Positions 26,525 through 34,474 of a DNA stretch of 64,000 nucleotides are shown piece after piece. A model generated the notes under the pieces. That model was not told the origin of the DNA, did not search any database, and saw only the letters and a program-made list of their open reading frames with translations. The stretch's first letter is position 1. Each line of letters opens with the position of its first letter. The DNA is taken from assembly GCA_963747835.1 (NCBI GenBank), contig CAVVGO010000005.1, positions 1,798,001 to 1,862,000 on the forward strand. The letters run 5' to 3'. A program made the translations under genes and the position numbers. This DNA is from JAJPKK01 sp963747835. GTDB taxonomy: Bacteria; Pseudomonadota; Alphaproteobacteria; Rhizobiales; Xanthobacteraceae.

Positions 26525-27697
26525 ATGAGCCTGCGTGACAGCGCCATCGTGGCCTACGCCGAAACCAAGGTGATGGAGAAGAGCGACCGGGACGTCTGGG
26601 TGCTGTCGGGCGAAATCCTCGAAGCGCTGCTCGACAAGACCGGGTTCGAAAAGTCGGAAATCGACGGCCTGGTCATGGCCGGGCTGACAGGCACCGGCGC
26701 CGCCAGCATGTTCTGGGCGCAGACGACCGCCGACATGCTGGGGCTCGAAGTGGGCTTCTGCGAGCAGGTGCACACCGGCGGCTGCTCGGCGGCCGGAAGC
26801 GTTGCGCGCGCCGCGGCGGCGATCGACGCCGGCATGTGCGAGGTGGCGCTGCTGCTGTTTGCCGATACCCACGTGCTGGAGCACAACGGCCGCAACGATC
26901 GCTCCTATCGCCGCGAATGGACCGATCCGTACGGCCTGATGGGACCGCCGGGCGCCTTCGGGTTGCTCTCGCGCAGCTACGAGGCCAAGTACGGCCTCGA
27001 TTACCGGGTGCTGGGAAAGCTCGCGGTGACCCAGCGCAACCACGCCATCATGAACGAGAACGCCTGTGAAAAGCTGCGGGTGCCGATCACCGTCGAGGAC
27101 TACCTGAACTCGCGCATGATCGCCGATCCGATCCGGCTGCTGGACTGCGTCATGCTGGCCGACGGCGCAGCGGGCCTGATCCTGACCAGCAAGAAACGCG
27201 CTAAGGAAAAAGGTCTCAACAAGTCCGTCATCCCGATCGGCTACGCCGAGCGCACCAATTTCCTCGGCGGCGAGAACATGGTCGACGTGACGCGCAGCGG
27301 CCACGAGATCGCCGGCAGGAAGGCGCTCGCCAACGCCGGCCTTGGCATCAAGGACATCCGCTCGTTCCATCCCTACGATGATTTCCTCATCGCCATCGTG
27401 ATCCAGCTTGAGGCGTTCGGCTTCTGCAAGCCGGGCGAGGGCATCGCGTTCGTGCGCGACACCGACCTGTCCTATCGCGGCACGCTGCCGCTCAACACCG
27501 GCGGCGGGCAAATCTCGGCCGGGCAGGCAGCCTGCTCGTCGCACAACCTGATCGAGGCGGTGCGCCAGCTGATGGGGGAGGGCGGCCAGCGCCAGGTAAA
27601 GGACACCACCAACGCGCTCGTCACCGGCATCGGCTGGATCAACTACGGGCGCAACTGGGGCACGAGCGCAGCGCTGGCGCTGGTTCCGAACGCTTAG
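26525..27697 (+). CDS. Thiolase-like protein (SCP-x / acetyl-CoA acetyltransferase family)
   Basis: A 390-residue thiolase-fold protein from ATG 26525. The nucleophile region keeps a Cys (C87 in VHTGGCSAAGS). The canonical C-terminal motifs are altered: NTGGGQISAGQAACSS has Gln where active thiolases have the His of GHP, and the final CxG motif is replaced by WINYGRNWGTSAALAL. Paired with the DUF35 gene 14 bases downstream, this is the arrangement of thiolase-DUF35 complexes, some of which act as retro-aldolases in steroid side-chain breakdown rather than as thiolases. Substrate unknown. Confidence 0.8.
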   Translation: MSLRDSAIVAYAETKVMEKSDRDVWVLSGEILEALLDKTGFEKSEIDGLVMAGLTGTGAASMFWAQTTADMLGLEVGFCEQVHTGGCSAAGSVARAAAAIDAGMCEVALLLFADTHVLEHNGRNDRSYRREWTDPYGLMGPPGAFGLLSRSYEAKYGLDYRVLGKLAVTQRNHAIMNENACEKLRVPITVEDYLNSRMIADPIRLLDCVMLADGAAGLILTSKKRAKEKGLNKSVIPIGYAERTNFLGGENMVDVTRSGHEIAGRKALANAGLGIKDIRSFHPYDDFLIAIVIQLEAFGFCKPGEGIAFVRDTDLSYRGTLPLNTGGGQISAGQAACSSHNLIEAVRQLMGEGGQRQVKDTTNALVTGIGWINYGRNWGTSAALALVPNA

Positions 27698-27711
27698 CCA
27701 TCGAGGACGCC

Positions 27712-28149
27712 ATGACCATCACGTTGAACGATACGCTCGGCATCAAGCGCACCATCAAGCACTACGACTTCTCGATGCCGTACTGGGAGGCGACGCGGCA
27801 GCGCAAACTGCTCATCCAGTTCTGCAAGTCCGCCCAGAAATATCAGCACTTCCCGCGACCGGTCAGCATCTTCACGGGCCGGCGGCGCGACATCGAGTGG
27901 CGCGAAGTCTCGGGCAAGGGCAAGGTGTTCTCCTACACCATCGCGTACCGCGGCCCGCCGCTGTTTCACGGCGCCGAACCTTACGCTGTGGTGAGCGTGA
28001 CGCTCGACGTCGGCGTCAACTTCATCGCCGACATGATCCATTGCAAGGCCGAGGACCTCAAGGTCGGCATGAAGGTCAAGCCCTACTGGCATCCGCTCGA
28101 CAATGGCGAGCATTTGCTGATGTTCCAGCCGGACGTGGATGCGAAATGA
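27712..28149 (+). CDS. DUF35 OB-fold acyl-CoA-associated protein, zinc ribbon degenerate
   Basis: A 145-residue partner of the thiolase-like protein. The C-terminal OB-fold part is typical (GKGKVFSYTIAYRG, PYAVVSVTLDVGVNFIADMI). The N-terminal rubredoxin-like zinc ribbon should carry CxxC...CxxC, but here the corresponding segment is LLIQFCKSAQKYQHFPRPVS with a single Cys (C38), so zinc binding is lost. DUF35 proteins dock onto thiolases and shape the active site. The gene starts 14 bases after the thiolase and its stop overlaps the next ATG (ATGA at 28146-28149). Confidence 0.8.
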   Translation: MTITLNDTLGIKRTIKHYDFSMPYWEATRQRKLLIQFCKSAQKYQHFPRPVSIFTGRRRDIEWREVSGKGKVFSYTIAYRGPPLFHGAEPYAVVSVTLDVGVNFIADMIHCKAEDLKVGMKVKPYWHPLDNGEHLLMFQPDVDAK

Positions 28150-30254
28150 GCGGCCCGGACTCAGCACGCGGCGCAACGGCCGTCGCCAAATTCCTGCGCC
28201 CGCGATCGGTCGCGATCGTCGGCATGTCGGCGCGCCCCGGCAGCGCCGGCCAGGTCATCCTGCAATCCCTCAAGGTGAACAATTTCAAGGGCGACATCCA
28301 TCTCGTCGGTCGCAGCGCCGAGCCGATCGATGGCCGGCCGGTGCTGAAGAGCCCGGAGGAACTGCCGGACGGCATCGATCTCGCCGTCTTCACGCTGCCG
28401 GCCGCGAGCGTGCGCGATGCCGTTGTGGCCTGCGTGAAACGCAACGTCGGCTCCGCAATGGTGTTCGCGGCGGGCTTCGCCGAGAAAGGCGAACAGGAGT
28501 TGCAGGACGAGGTCGCGACGACAGCGCGCAACGGCGGCCTCGCCATCGTCGGCCCGAATTGCCTCGGCTACACCAACAATGTCGACGGCATGATGCTGCA
28601 CATGCTGTTCGCCCGCGAGGCGAGCCGCTTCGGCGAGGGCTCGAAGCCGGGCCTTGCCTTCGTCGGGCAAAGCGGCGGCATGCTCGGTCACTTCCAACGC
28701 GCCGCCGACGCGCGCGGAACGCCGCTGTCCTACGTCATCTCGACCGGCAACGAGATCGGTCTCGAGCTGACCGATTTCATCGAGTACCTCGCCGATGACC
28801 CCTCCACCAGCGTGCTGGTTCTCTATACCGAGCAGGTCAGGCGCCCGCGCGCATTCCTCGATGCGATCCGGCGGGCCCGTGCGGCCGGCAAGCCGGTGAT
28901 CCTGATGTTTCCGGGGCGCAGCGCGAAGTCGAAGCAGGCCGCGCAATCGCACACCGGCGCCCTGGTCGGCGACTATGCGACCATGCGGGTGCTGGTCGAG
29001 GATGCCGGCGCGATCGTCGTCACCACCATGGACGAGATGATGGATCTCGCCGATATCCTGGTGCGCTTTCCCAAGCCCCCGCAGAAAGGTCCGGCGATCC
29101 TCACCGCGTCAGGCGCCTTCGTCGCGCTCTGCAACGATATGGCCGAGGATCTTGGACTTGATTTCCCGGAGCTGGAACCCTCGACCATGAAGCTCCTCAC
29201 CGAGGTGCTGCCGGCCTACGGCAATTACGGCAATCCGCTCGATGTCACCGCGGGCTTCTCGCAGGATTCTCTGCCGGTCGCAGTCAAAGCGGTGCTTGAC
29301 GATCCGAACGTCGGGATGCTGTTCATCTCGTTTCCGATCAACACCGGCGCCACCGTGCAAAACTTCACCAAGGGCATGGCTGGCTCCAGCAAGCCCATCG
29401 TCATGGTCGCGCTTGGCGACACCTTGCCGCTTGGGCCCGATGTCCTGGAGGCTGTGAAGCAGAGTCCTGCCGTGTTCGGGCGCTCGTCGGACCGCATGCT
29501 GCGCGCCATCGCACTCTACACGCGCTATGGGCGCTTGCTGGCGCGGCCGCATGCGGGCCGGGTGCCCGAGCCAATCGCGGGCCTGCCCAAGCTCGGCAAG
29601 GGCGCGCAGCCCGAATGGCTGGGCAAGCGGGTGCTGGCCGCGGCCGGAATCCGCGTTCCCGCCGGCGACCTCGCCCGCACGGTCGACGAAGCCGCCGCCG
29701 TGGCCAAGCGCATCGGCTATCCGGTGGTTCTGAAAGCGCAAGCCGCGGCGCTGTCGCACAAGACCGAGGCCGGCGGCGTCATCCTCAACCTCGCCGACGA
29801 AGCCGCATTGCGCGCGGCCTGGGACACGATGATGCGGAGCGTCAAGCGCGCCGCGCCCGATGTTGCGCTCGACGGCGCGCTCGTCGAGAAGATGTCGCCG
29901 AAAGGCATCGAACTGATGGTCGGTGCGAAGCGTGATCCCGGCTGGGGCACGGTGCTGCTGCTGGGCCTCGGCGGCATCTGGGTCGAGGCGCTCGGCGACG
30001 TTCAATTGCTGCCCGGCGACGCCGACAAAGAGCAGATCATCGCGGCACTTCACGCCCTGCGCGCTGCCAAGCTCTTGGCGGGCGTCCGCGGCGCGCCGCC
30101 GGCGGATATCGACGCGGTCGTGCAGGTGGTGTTGGCGATCGGACGGCTGATGCAGACCGTGCCGGAGCTGACCGAGATCGACGTCAATCCGCTGATGGTG
30201 CACGCCAGGGGGCGGGGCGCTACCGCGCTCGACGCGTTGATCGTCGCCGGGTAG
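28146..30254 (+). CDS. NDP-forming acyl-CoA synthetase / CoA-ligase (ATP-grasp fusion)
   Basis: A 702-residue single-chain ligase of the ADP-forming acetyl-CoA synthetase superfamily. Order: CoA-binding domain (RPRSVAIVGMSARPGSAGQVI), ligase-CoA domains (GPNCLGYTN, AFVGQSGGMLGH), the phosphorylated His H269 (AAQSHTGALVGDY), then the ATP-grasp part (GYPVVLKAQAAALSHKTEAGGVIL, LVEKMSPKGIELMVGAKRD, GLGGIWVEALGDV) and the end ELTEIDVNPLMVHARG. It converts an acid to its CoA ester with nucleotide cleavage to NDP and Pi, the probable entry step for this operon. ATGA overlap with the DUF35 gene. Its last 50 codons exist as degraded extra copies at 34277 and 40385. Confidence 0.9.
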   Translation: MSGPDSARGATAVAKFLRPRSVAIVGMSARPGSAGQVILQSLKVNNFKGDIHLVGRSAEPIDGRPVLKSPEELPDGIDLAVFTLPAASVRDAVVACVKRNVGSAMVFAAGFAEKGEQELQDEVATTARNGGLAIVGPNCLGYTNNVDGMMLHMLFAREASRFGEGSKPGLAFVGQSGGMLGHFQRAADARGTPLSYVISTGNEIGLELTDFIEYLADDPSTSVLVLYTEQVRRPRAFLDAIRRARAAGKPVILMFPGRSAKSKQAAQSHTGALVGDYATMRVLVEDAGAIVVTTMDEMMDLADILVRFPKPPQKGPAILTASGAFVALCNDMAEDLGLDFPELEPSTMKLLTEVLPAYGNYGNPLDVTAGFSQDSLPVAVKAVLDDPNVGMLFISFPINTGATVQNFTKGMAGSSKPIVMVALGDTLPLGPDVLEAVKQSPAVFGRSSDRMLRAIALYTRYGRLLARPHAGRVPEPIAGLPKLGKGAQPEWLGKRVLAAAGIRVPAGDLARTVDEAAAVAKRIGYPVVLKAQAAALSHKTEAGGVILNLADEAALRAAWDTMMRSVKRAAPDVALDGALVEKMSPKGIELMVGAKRDPGWGTVLLLGLGGIWVEALGDVQLLPGDADKEQIIAALHALRAAKLLAGVRGAPPADIDAVVQVVLAIGRLMQTVPELTEIDVNPLMVHARGRGATALDALIVAG

Positions 30255-30304
30255 GGCACCCGCGCCGGCATGGCTGAATAAGGGGCTCAGGTCAGGGGGA
30301 CGAC

Positions 30305-30823
30305 GTGGACCCATCCGGTTATCTCTACACAATCGCGACCGTCGGCATGACCTTCGCCGGCCTGTCTGTCCTGACGATGATCCTTCGGCAACTGCTCGGG
30401 GGGCAAATTACCAAGTGGGACAGCTTCGTGACGCGCACTTGGATTCAGCTGGGATTCATGACTACGCTCGGCTCGATCCTGCCGCCGCTGTTGATGTTGT
30501 CTGAAGTCCCGGGGCCGATCGCTTGGCGCATTTCAAGCGGCGTTATGGCTGTCATTCTCGGGAGCTGGGCGCTGACATTTCCGTACCGTCGGCGCGCTGT
30601 AAACCTGACGCGTTTGCCATTACAGGTGGTGCTACACTCGCTGGCGATGGATATCGCTGCGCTGGCTTTGGCGGCAAATGCAATTGTTGTTCCTGGCGCG
30701 CTATTGGCGGGTATTTATGCCGCGGCAGTGACCGCGATACTGATCGGTGCCGGGATGTTGTTCCTGTTCACGTTTGTGTATTGGTATGACGCAACAATCG
30801 ATCACGACCAGCCCAAATCGTAA
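30305..30823 (+). CDS. Four-helix membrane protein of unknown function
   Basis: A 172-residue protein from GTG 30305, with AGGGGG eight bases upstream. Four to five hydrophobic segments are visible (YTIATVGMTFAGLSVLTMIL, GFMTTLGSILPPLLML, ISSGVMAVILGSWALTF, ALALAANAIVVPGALLAGIYAAAVTAILIGAG). No family recognised. It is 50 bases after the acyl-CoA synthetase gene, on the same strand, but codon use is less GC-biased (many GCG, TTG and GTT), so it may be a separate acquisition rather than part of the operon. Confidence 0.65.
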   Translation: MDPSGYLYTIATVGMTFAGLSVLTMILRQLLGGQITKWDSFVTRTWIQLGFMTTLGSILPPLLMLSEVPGPIAWRISSGVMAVILGSWALTFPYRRRAVNLTRLPLQVVLHSLAMDIAALALAANAIVVPGALLAGIYAAAVTAILIGAGMLFLFTFVYWYDATIDHDQPKS

Positions 30824-31070
30824 ATCTGGAAACGGCCCACGGGAGCCCATTCCCGCGGCGCGAAAAAAACCTCAGCATCGCTTTGGCGGTGCCGGTCCTG
30901 GCTTCGCCTGCCATTGCAGAAAAGGGCACGCTGCACGAGCTCTTGCGCTCCTTACGTATGATAGACTGAAACCAATGGACGGTTGCCCTCAGCGATTGCA
31001 GGCGTGACCTTTGGTGAAGCTGGCAGGCGTTCTTCGCCGGTCACCGGAGATGAAGCGAGAGGGAATTCCA

Positions 31071-31835
31071 ATGTCGGATTTCGACCGGAGCTACGGGACC
31101 ACGACCGGCCTTCGCGGCGGCGACGCAATTGCGGTCGATGCCGGCCTACGGGCCTACATGATCCGTGTCTACAACTACATGGCCATGGGCGTCGGCCTCA
31201 CGGGCGTGGTTGCTTGGCTCACCTTCCAGGCCGCCGTCGTGACCAATGCGAGTGGTGCGATCACGGGGCTGACGCCGTTCGGTCAAACCATTTTTGGCGG
31301 GCCGGCGATAATCGTTCTGATGCTGGGAACGCTTGGATTGGTGATATTCCTCAGTTTCCGCATCCAGCACCTGCAGCCCGCCACCGCTTTGATCTTGTTC
31401 ATGGCCTATGCGGCGTTGCTGGGTCTTATGCTGTCGTCGGTGTTCCTGGCCTATACGGGCGCTTCGGTGACGCGGGTCTTCTTCATCTCGGCGGCGTCGT
31501 TCGGCGCCTTGAGTCTGTACGGCTATACGACGCAGCGGGATCTGTCGCCGGTCGGATCGTTCCTGGTCATGGGCATGTTCGGATTGATGATCGCGATCGT
31601 GGTCAACATCTTCCTCAAGAGCACGGGACTGGACTTCGTGATCTCGGCGGCCGGGGTCCTGATTTTTGCCGGCATGACCGCGTGGGACACCCAGCGCATC
31701 AAGGAGATGTACGACCCGATGCAAGACGGCACCGTGGCGGGCCGCAAGGCTGTGATGGGCGCGTTGCAGCTTTACCTCGACTTCATCAACTTGTTCCTGT
31801 TCCTGCTTCGATTCCTGGGAGATCGACGCCAATAG
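31071..31835 (+). CDS. Bax inhibitor-1 / YccA family membrane protein
   Basis: A 254-residue inner-membrane protein with seven hydrophobic segments. Family marks are AYMIRVYNYMAMGVGLTGVVAWLT near the N-terminus, SVFLAYTGASVTRVFFISAASFGALSLYGYTT in the middle, and the C-terminal TAWDTQRIKEMYD plus GALQLYLDFINLFLFLLR. Members modulate membrane protease FtsH or act as pH-sensitive calcium leak channels. Start ATG 31071, with GAGAGGGAATT just upstream. Single gene; highly conserved in alphaproteobacteria. Confidence 0.9.
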   Translation: MSDFDRSYGTTTGLRGGDAIAVDAGLRAYMIRVYNYMAMGVGLTGVVAWLTFQAAVVTNASGAITGLTPFGQTIFGGPAIIVLMLGTLGLVIFLSFRIQHLQPATALILFMAYAALLGLMLSSVFLAYTGASVTRVFFISAASFGALSLYGYTTQRDLSPVGSFLVMGMFGLMIAIVVNIFLKSTGLDFVISAAGVLIFAGMTAWDTQRIKEMYDPMQDGTVAGRKAVMGALQLYLDFINLFLFLLRFLGDRRQ

Positions 31836-31981
31836 AAGGGCGCCTCGTCAGTGTTTTCGTGTTCGCCACACGAGGAGTGAGCGACGACGGTCGGAGCAAT
31901 CCGCGCTGGCACATCCCCGACCTGCGCGGCATGTCGACTCCGGGCACTTTGCGGACGCGCCATAAATAGGAGAATCCATCC

Positions 31982-32953
31982 GTGTCACACCATTATTCCG
32001 GACCTGACTTTGGTTTTCCCCACGGCGATGCCCGGCTCAACCTGACGGATCTGTATGCCTTCCCCAAACCGGCCAGTGATCGCAAGTCGATCCTGATCTT
32101 CAACGTGCATCCGTCCCACACCTTCGACCCGCAGGTACCGACCACGCCGGTACCGTTCGCGCCTGAAGCGCTGTACGAGCTCAAGATTGACACAAACAAC
32201 GATGCTGTCGCCGATATTGCGTACCGCGTGCGCTTCTCGCCGTTTACGGGCGGCGCGCAGACCGCGACGTTGCGCCACGTCGAAGGTGCGCAAGCCGCCG
32301 GAACGGGCGATGACGGCGAGATCATCGTCCAGGGTGCGCCGGTCTCGCTGGATCGGGAGGCGCGGGTTACGGAAGCTGGCGACTACCGCTTCTTCGCAGG
32401 CTGGCGCAGTGATCCCTTCTTCTTCGACCCGCTGGGCGCCGTGAATAACCTCCACTTCACCGGCAAGGATTTCTTCACCGAGAAAAACGTGTGCAGCATT
32501 GTCCTGGAAGTTCCAAACTCGGCGCTTGGGCCCAAAGAGGTTGGACTTTGGATGCGGACCCTCGACGGTGCGGGCGGCAGCTGGGTTCAAGCTGACCGCG
32601 GCGCGCTGCCGTCACAAGGTGTTTTTCTTGTAGGGGAGGAGAGGGAGGCTTACCTCACCGCAGAGCCCGTGGACGATGCACGTTTCATCGCTGTCTTCGC
32701 GCACTCGTTGGAGCACTCCGGCGGGTACACCCCGGAGGAAGCGCGGCGGGTCGCGAAGACATTGCTGCCGGATATCTTGCGCTTTGATCACACGCGCCCG
32801 GCGTCATATCCGAACAACGGGCGGACGCTCACCGACGACGCCCTCGATCATTTCCTCTCTATCCTCACAAACGGGAAAATAACGACCGACGGCGTAGGAG
32901 CCCACAGTGATCTTCTCGCAGAGTTTCCATATTTGGGCCCGCCACACAAATAG
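31982..32953 (+). CDS. DUF4331 family protein
   Basis: A 323-residue protein without signal peptide, from GTG 31982 with AGGAGA ten bases upstream. The beginning SHHYSGPDFGFPHGDARLNLTDLYAF and segments KSILIFNVHPS, RVRFSPFTGG, FFAGWRSDPFFFDPLGA and NVCSIVLEVPNSAL fit DUF4331, a family of unknown biochemical role often found with stress or respiratory genes. No neighbour suggests its job. Confidence 0.75.
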   Translation: MSHHYSGPDFGFPHGDARLNLTDLYAFPKPASDRKSILIFNVHPSHTFDPQVPTTPVPFAPEALYELKIDTNNDAVADIAYRVRFSPFTGGAQTATLRHVEGAQAAGTGDDGEIIVQGAPVSLDREARVTEAGDYRFFAGWRSDPFFFDPLGAVNNLHFTGKDFFTEKNVCSIVLEVPNSALGPKEVGLWMRTLDGAGGSWVQADRGALPSQGVFLVGEEREAYLTAEPVDDARFIAVFAHSLEHSGGYTPEEARRVAKTLLPDILRFDHTRPASYPNNGRTLTDDALDHFLSILTNGKITTDGVGAHSDLLAEFPYLGPPHK

Positions 32954-33044
32954 GCGAATCGATGTCCATGGCGCGAACAGCCCAATTCGGTCGAGAATGA
33001 CCCAACTCGGACATTGAAATCGGTGGCATTGTCCCCGAAGTGCA

Positions 33045-33203
33045 TCAGTCCGCGGGAGCCGGCACCGTGAACTGCAGCGCGGCACCCTCGGGGCCATTTG
33101 CAGACGCCCACAATCGACTGCCGTGGGCCTCTATGATCGAACGGCAAATCGACAGTCCCATTCCCAGGCCGGTCGGCTTTGTCGTGTAAAAGGCCTCGAA
33201 GAC
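33045..33203 (-). pseudogene. Histidine kinase C-terminal fragment
   Basis: The minus-strand frame reads VFEAFYTTKPTGLGMGLSIC and IIEAHGSRLWASANGPEG ... LQFTVPAPAD and stops at 33045-33047. This is the end of a HATPase_c domain (F box and G2 box). A stop codon lies immediately before VFEAF and nothing of the rest of a kinase is present, so it is a 52-codon relic. It resembles, but is not a copy of, the end of the intact kinase at 34475-36136. Confidence 0.75.
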
Positions 33204-33275
33204 TTAATTGACAGGAGGCGTTCCGTCGGCGCGGGCGTTGTCGGCGGCACCTCGATGCCGAGCGCGCAACAACCA

Positions 33276-33821
33276 TTATCCCGGCTGCGCACTTTCAGCG
33301 GGGTAGGCAAGAGTCCCGTCGTCGCAAATGATAGCGCCGGGCGTCAGGTGCGCCTCTTCGACATGGGACGTTCCCAGAATGTGAGTCACACGCTCACCTG
33401 CGGCGAGGAGGTAGTCAGCGATGATCCGCCGGTGGCAGCGCCACCAGACGGCCTCGGCGCACATGACCGCGCATCTGTGGTGATCGCTTCGCTCTCGAAG
33501 CCGCGCCAGGCCCACCGCGAAGGGTGCTGTCTGAGCGTAATCCGCGTAGTTCCGAAAGCCGCGTACTCTCCAGTAGGCGTTGGATGAGGGCTCTGCGCCC
33601 GGCTGCGCCCCCCGAAGGCCACCAAGTTCGGCGATATGCTCGTAGCCGATCCGCCACGGCACCAGCTCCTCAGGGAGACTCTGACCGTTGAACTGCGGGT
33701 TGGTGCGCGATCGCGGAATGGACCTCACGTCGGCCACAAGATTGACGTCAGACTGCCGAAGGAGATCGACAAATTCGACGATCGTTCTGGTCGAGTGCCC
33801 TATGGTGAAAAAGGTGTTCAT
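33276..33821 (-). CDS. DUF488 family protein
   Basis: A 181-residue cytoplasmic protein from ATG 33821. It begins NTFFTIGHSTRTIVEFVDLLR and continues LVADVRSIPRSRTNPQFNGQSL, typical of DUF488; later AVMCAEAVWWRCHRRIIADYL has the conserved Cys-Ala-Glu and the CHR motif. The family is widespread, with suggested links to nucleic-acid or stress functions but no firm activity. A longer frame to 33881 lacks a ribosome site. It stands alone, downstream of a kinase relic. Confidence 0.85.
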   Translation of the reverse strand: MNTFFTIGHSTRTIVEFVDLLRQSDVNLVADVRSIPRSRTNPQFNGQSLPEELVPWRIGYEHIAELGGLRGAQPGAEPSSNAYWRVRGFRNYADYAQTAPFAVGLARLRERSDHHRCAVMCAEAVWWRCHRRIIADYLLAAGERVTHILGTSHVEEAHLTPGAIICDDGTLAYPAESAQPG

Positions 33822-34048
33822 CTGGCTCTCACCGTCCCAGGCGCCTGACTTTTCGCCCAATGGCAGGGATGCTAAGCGCAAAAGCGGGAAGCGCTGATTG
33901 TCGACTGCGGTCGAGATTTTGGAAAGCCGAGATTGAAGGCAGATTTAATGCTGTTTGATCTCAAATTCCAGGCGCGTGTTCAGTGTGAGGCTTTAACCCA
34001 AGCTTTGTGGCGGTCGGCACTCCCAGCATCGAGCGGAGACATCACATC

Positions 34049-34264
34049 ATGACGGACTATTTCAAAGTCGGCGATCATGTGAGTTGGAATTCCGAAGCGG
34101 GGCGCGTCAGCGGCACGATCATCCGGGTGCACACGCGCGACTTCGATGTCAATGGTTATACCCATCATGCCAGCGCGGACGTCCCGCAATATGAGATCAA
34201 GAGCACCAAGACCGACCACATCGCCTTCCATAAGGGCTCCGCGCTCACAAAGCTTTGCCGCTAA
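34049..34264 (+). CDS. DUF2945 (HVA1/Tudor-like) small protein
   Basis: A 71-residue protein from ATG 34049 with GGAGA ten bases upstream. FKVGDHVSWNSEAGRVSGTIIRVHTRDFDVNGYTHHASADVPQYEI KSTKTDHIAFHKGSAL is the complete DUF2945/HVA1 pattern, a small beta-barrel found in fungi and proteobacteria, of unknown function. The neighbouring DNA is a degraded mosaic; the next 140 bases are a relic of the acyl-CoA synthetase gene. Confidence 0.85.
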   Translation: MTDYFKVGDHVSWNSEAGRVSGTIIRVHTRDFDVNGYTHHASADVPQYEIKSTKTDHIAFHKGSALTKLCR

Positions 34265-34276
34265 TGCAAGTCTTTC

Positions 34277-34405
34277 GCGCGGGGTTCCGCCGGCAGATAT
34301 CGACGCGGTCGCGCAGGTGGGCTTGGCGATCGTCCGGGCGATGCAGACGGTACCGGAGTTGATCGAGATCGACGTCGATCCGCATCAGACCTTGGCAAAG
34401 GCCCA
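34277..34405 (+). pseudogene. Relic of the acyl-CoA synthetase 3' end, copy 2
   Basis: The + frame reads PPADIDAVAQVGLAIVRAMQTVPELIEIDVDP, against PPADIDAVVQVVLAIGRLMQTVPELTEIDVNP in the intact gene at about 30105-30200. DNA identity is high over about 110 bases, then is lost after the IDVDP codons. No start or upstream domain is present. Confidence 0.75.
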
Positions 34406-34474
34406 TGTTGCGGCGCAGTATCCCCTCGCAGCTTCGGTGAATCCCGGTAACCTTGCAAATTTTGGCGGGTTGGC

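Noticed and set aside
31901..31920. TGGCAC near the DUF4331 gene as another sigma-54 promoter
   Set aside because: The bases 10 beyond GG are not GC and TTGC is absent.
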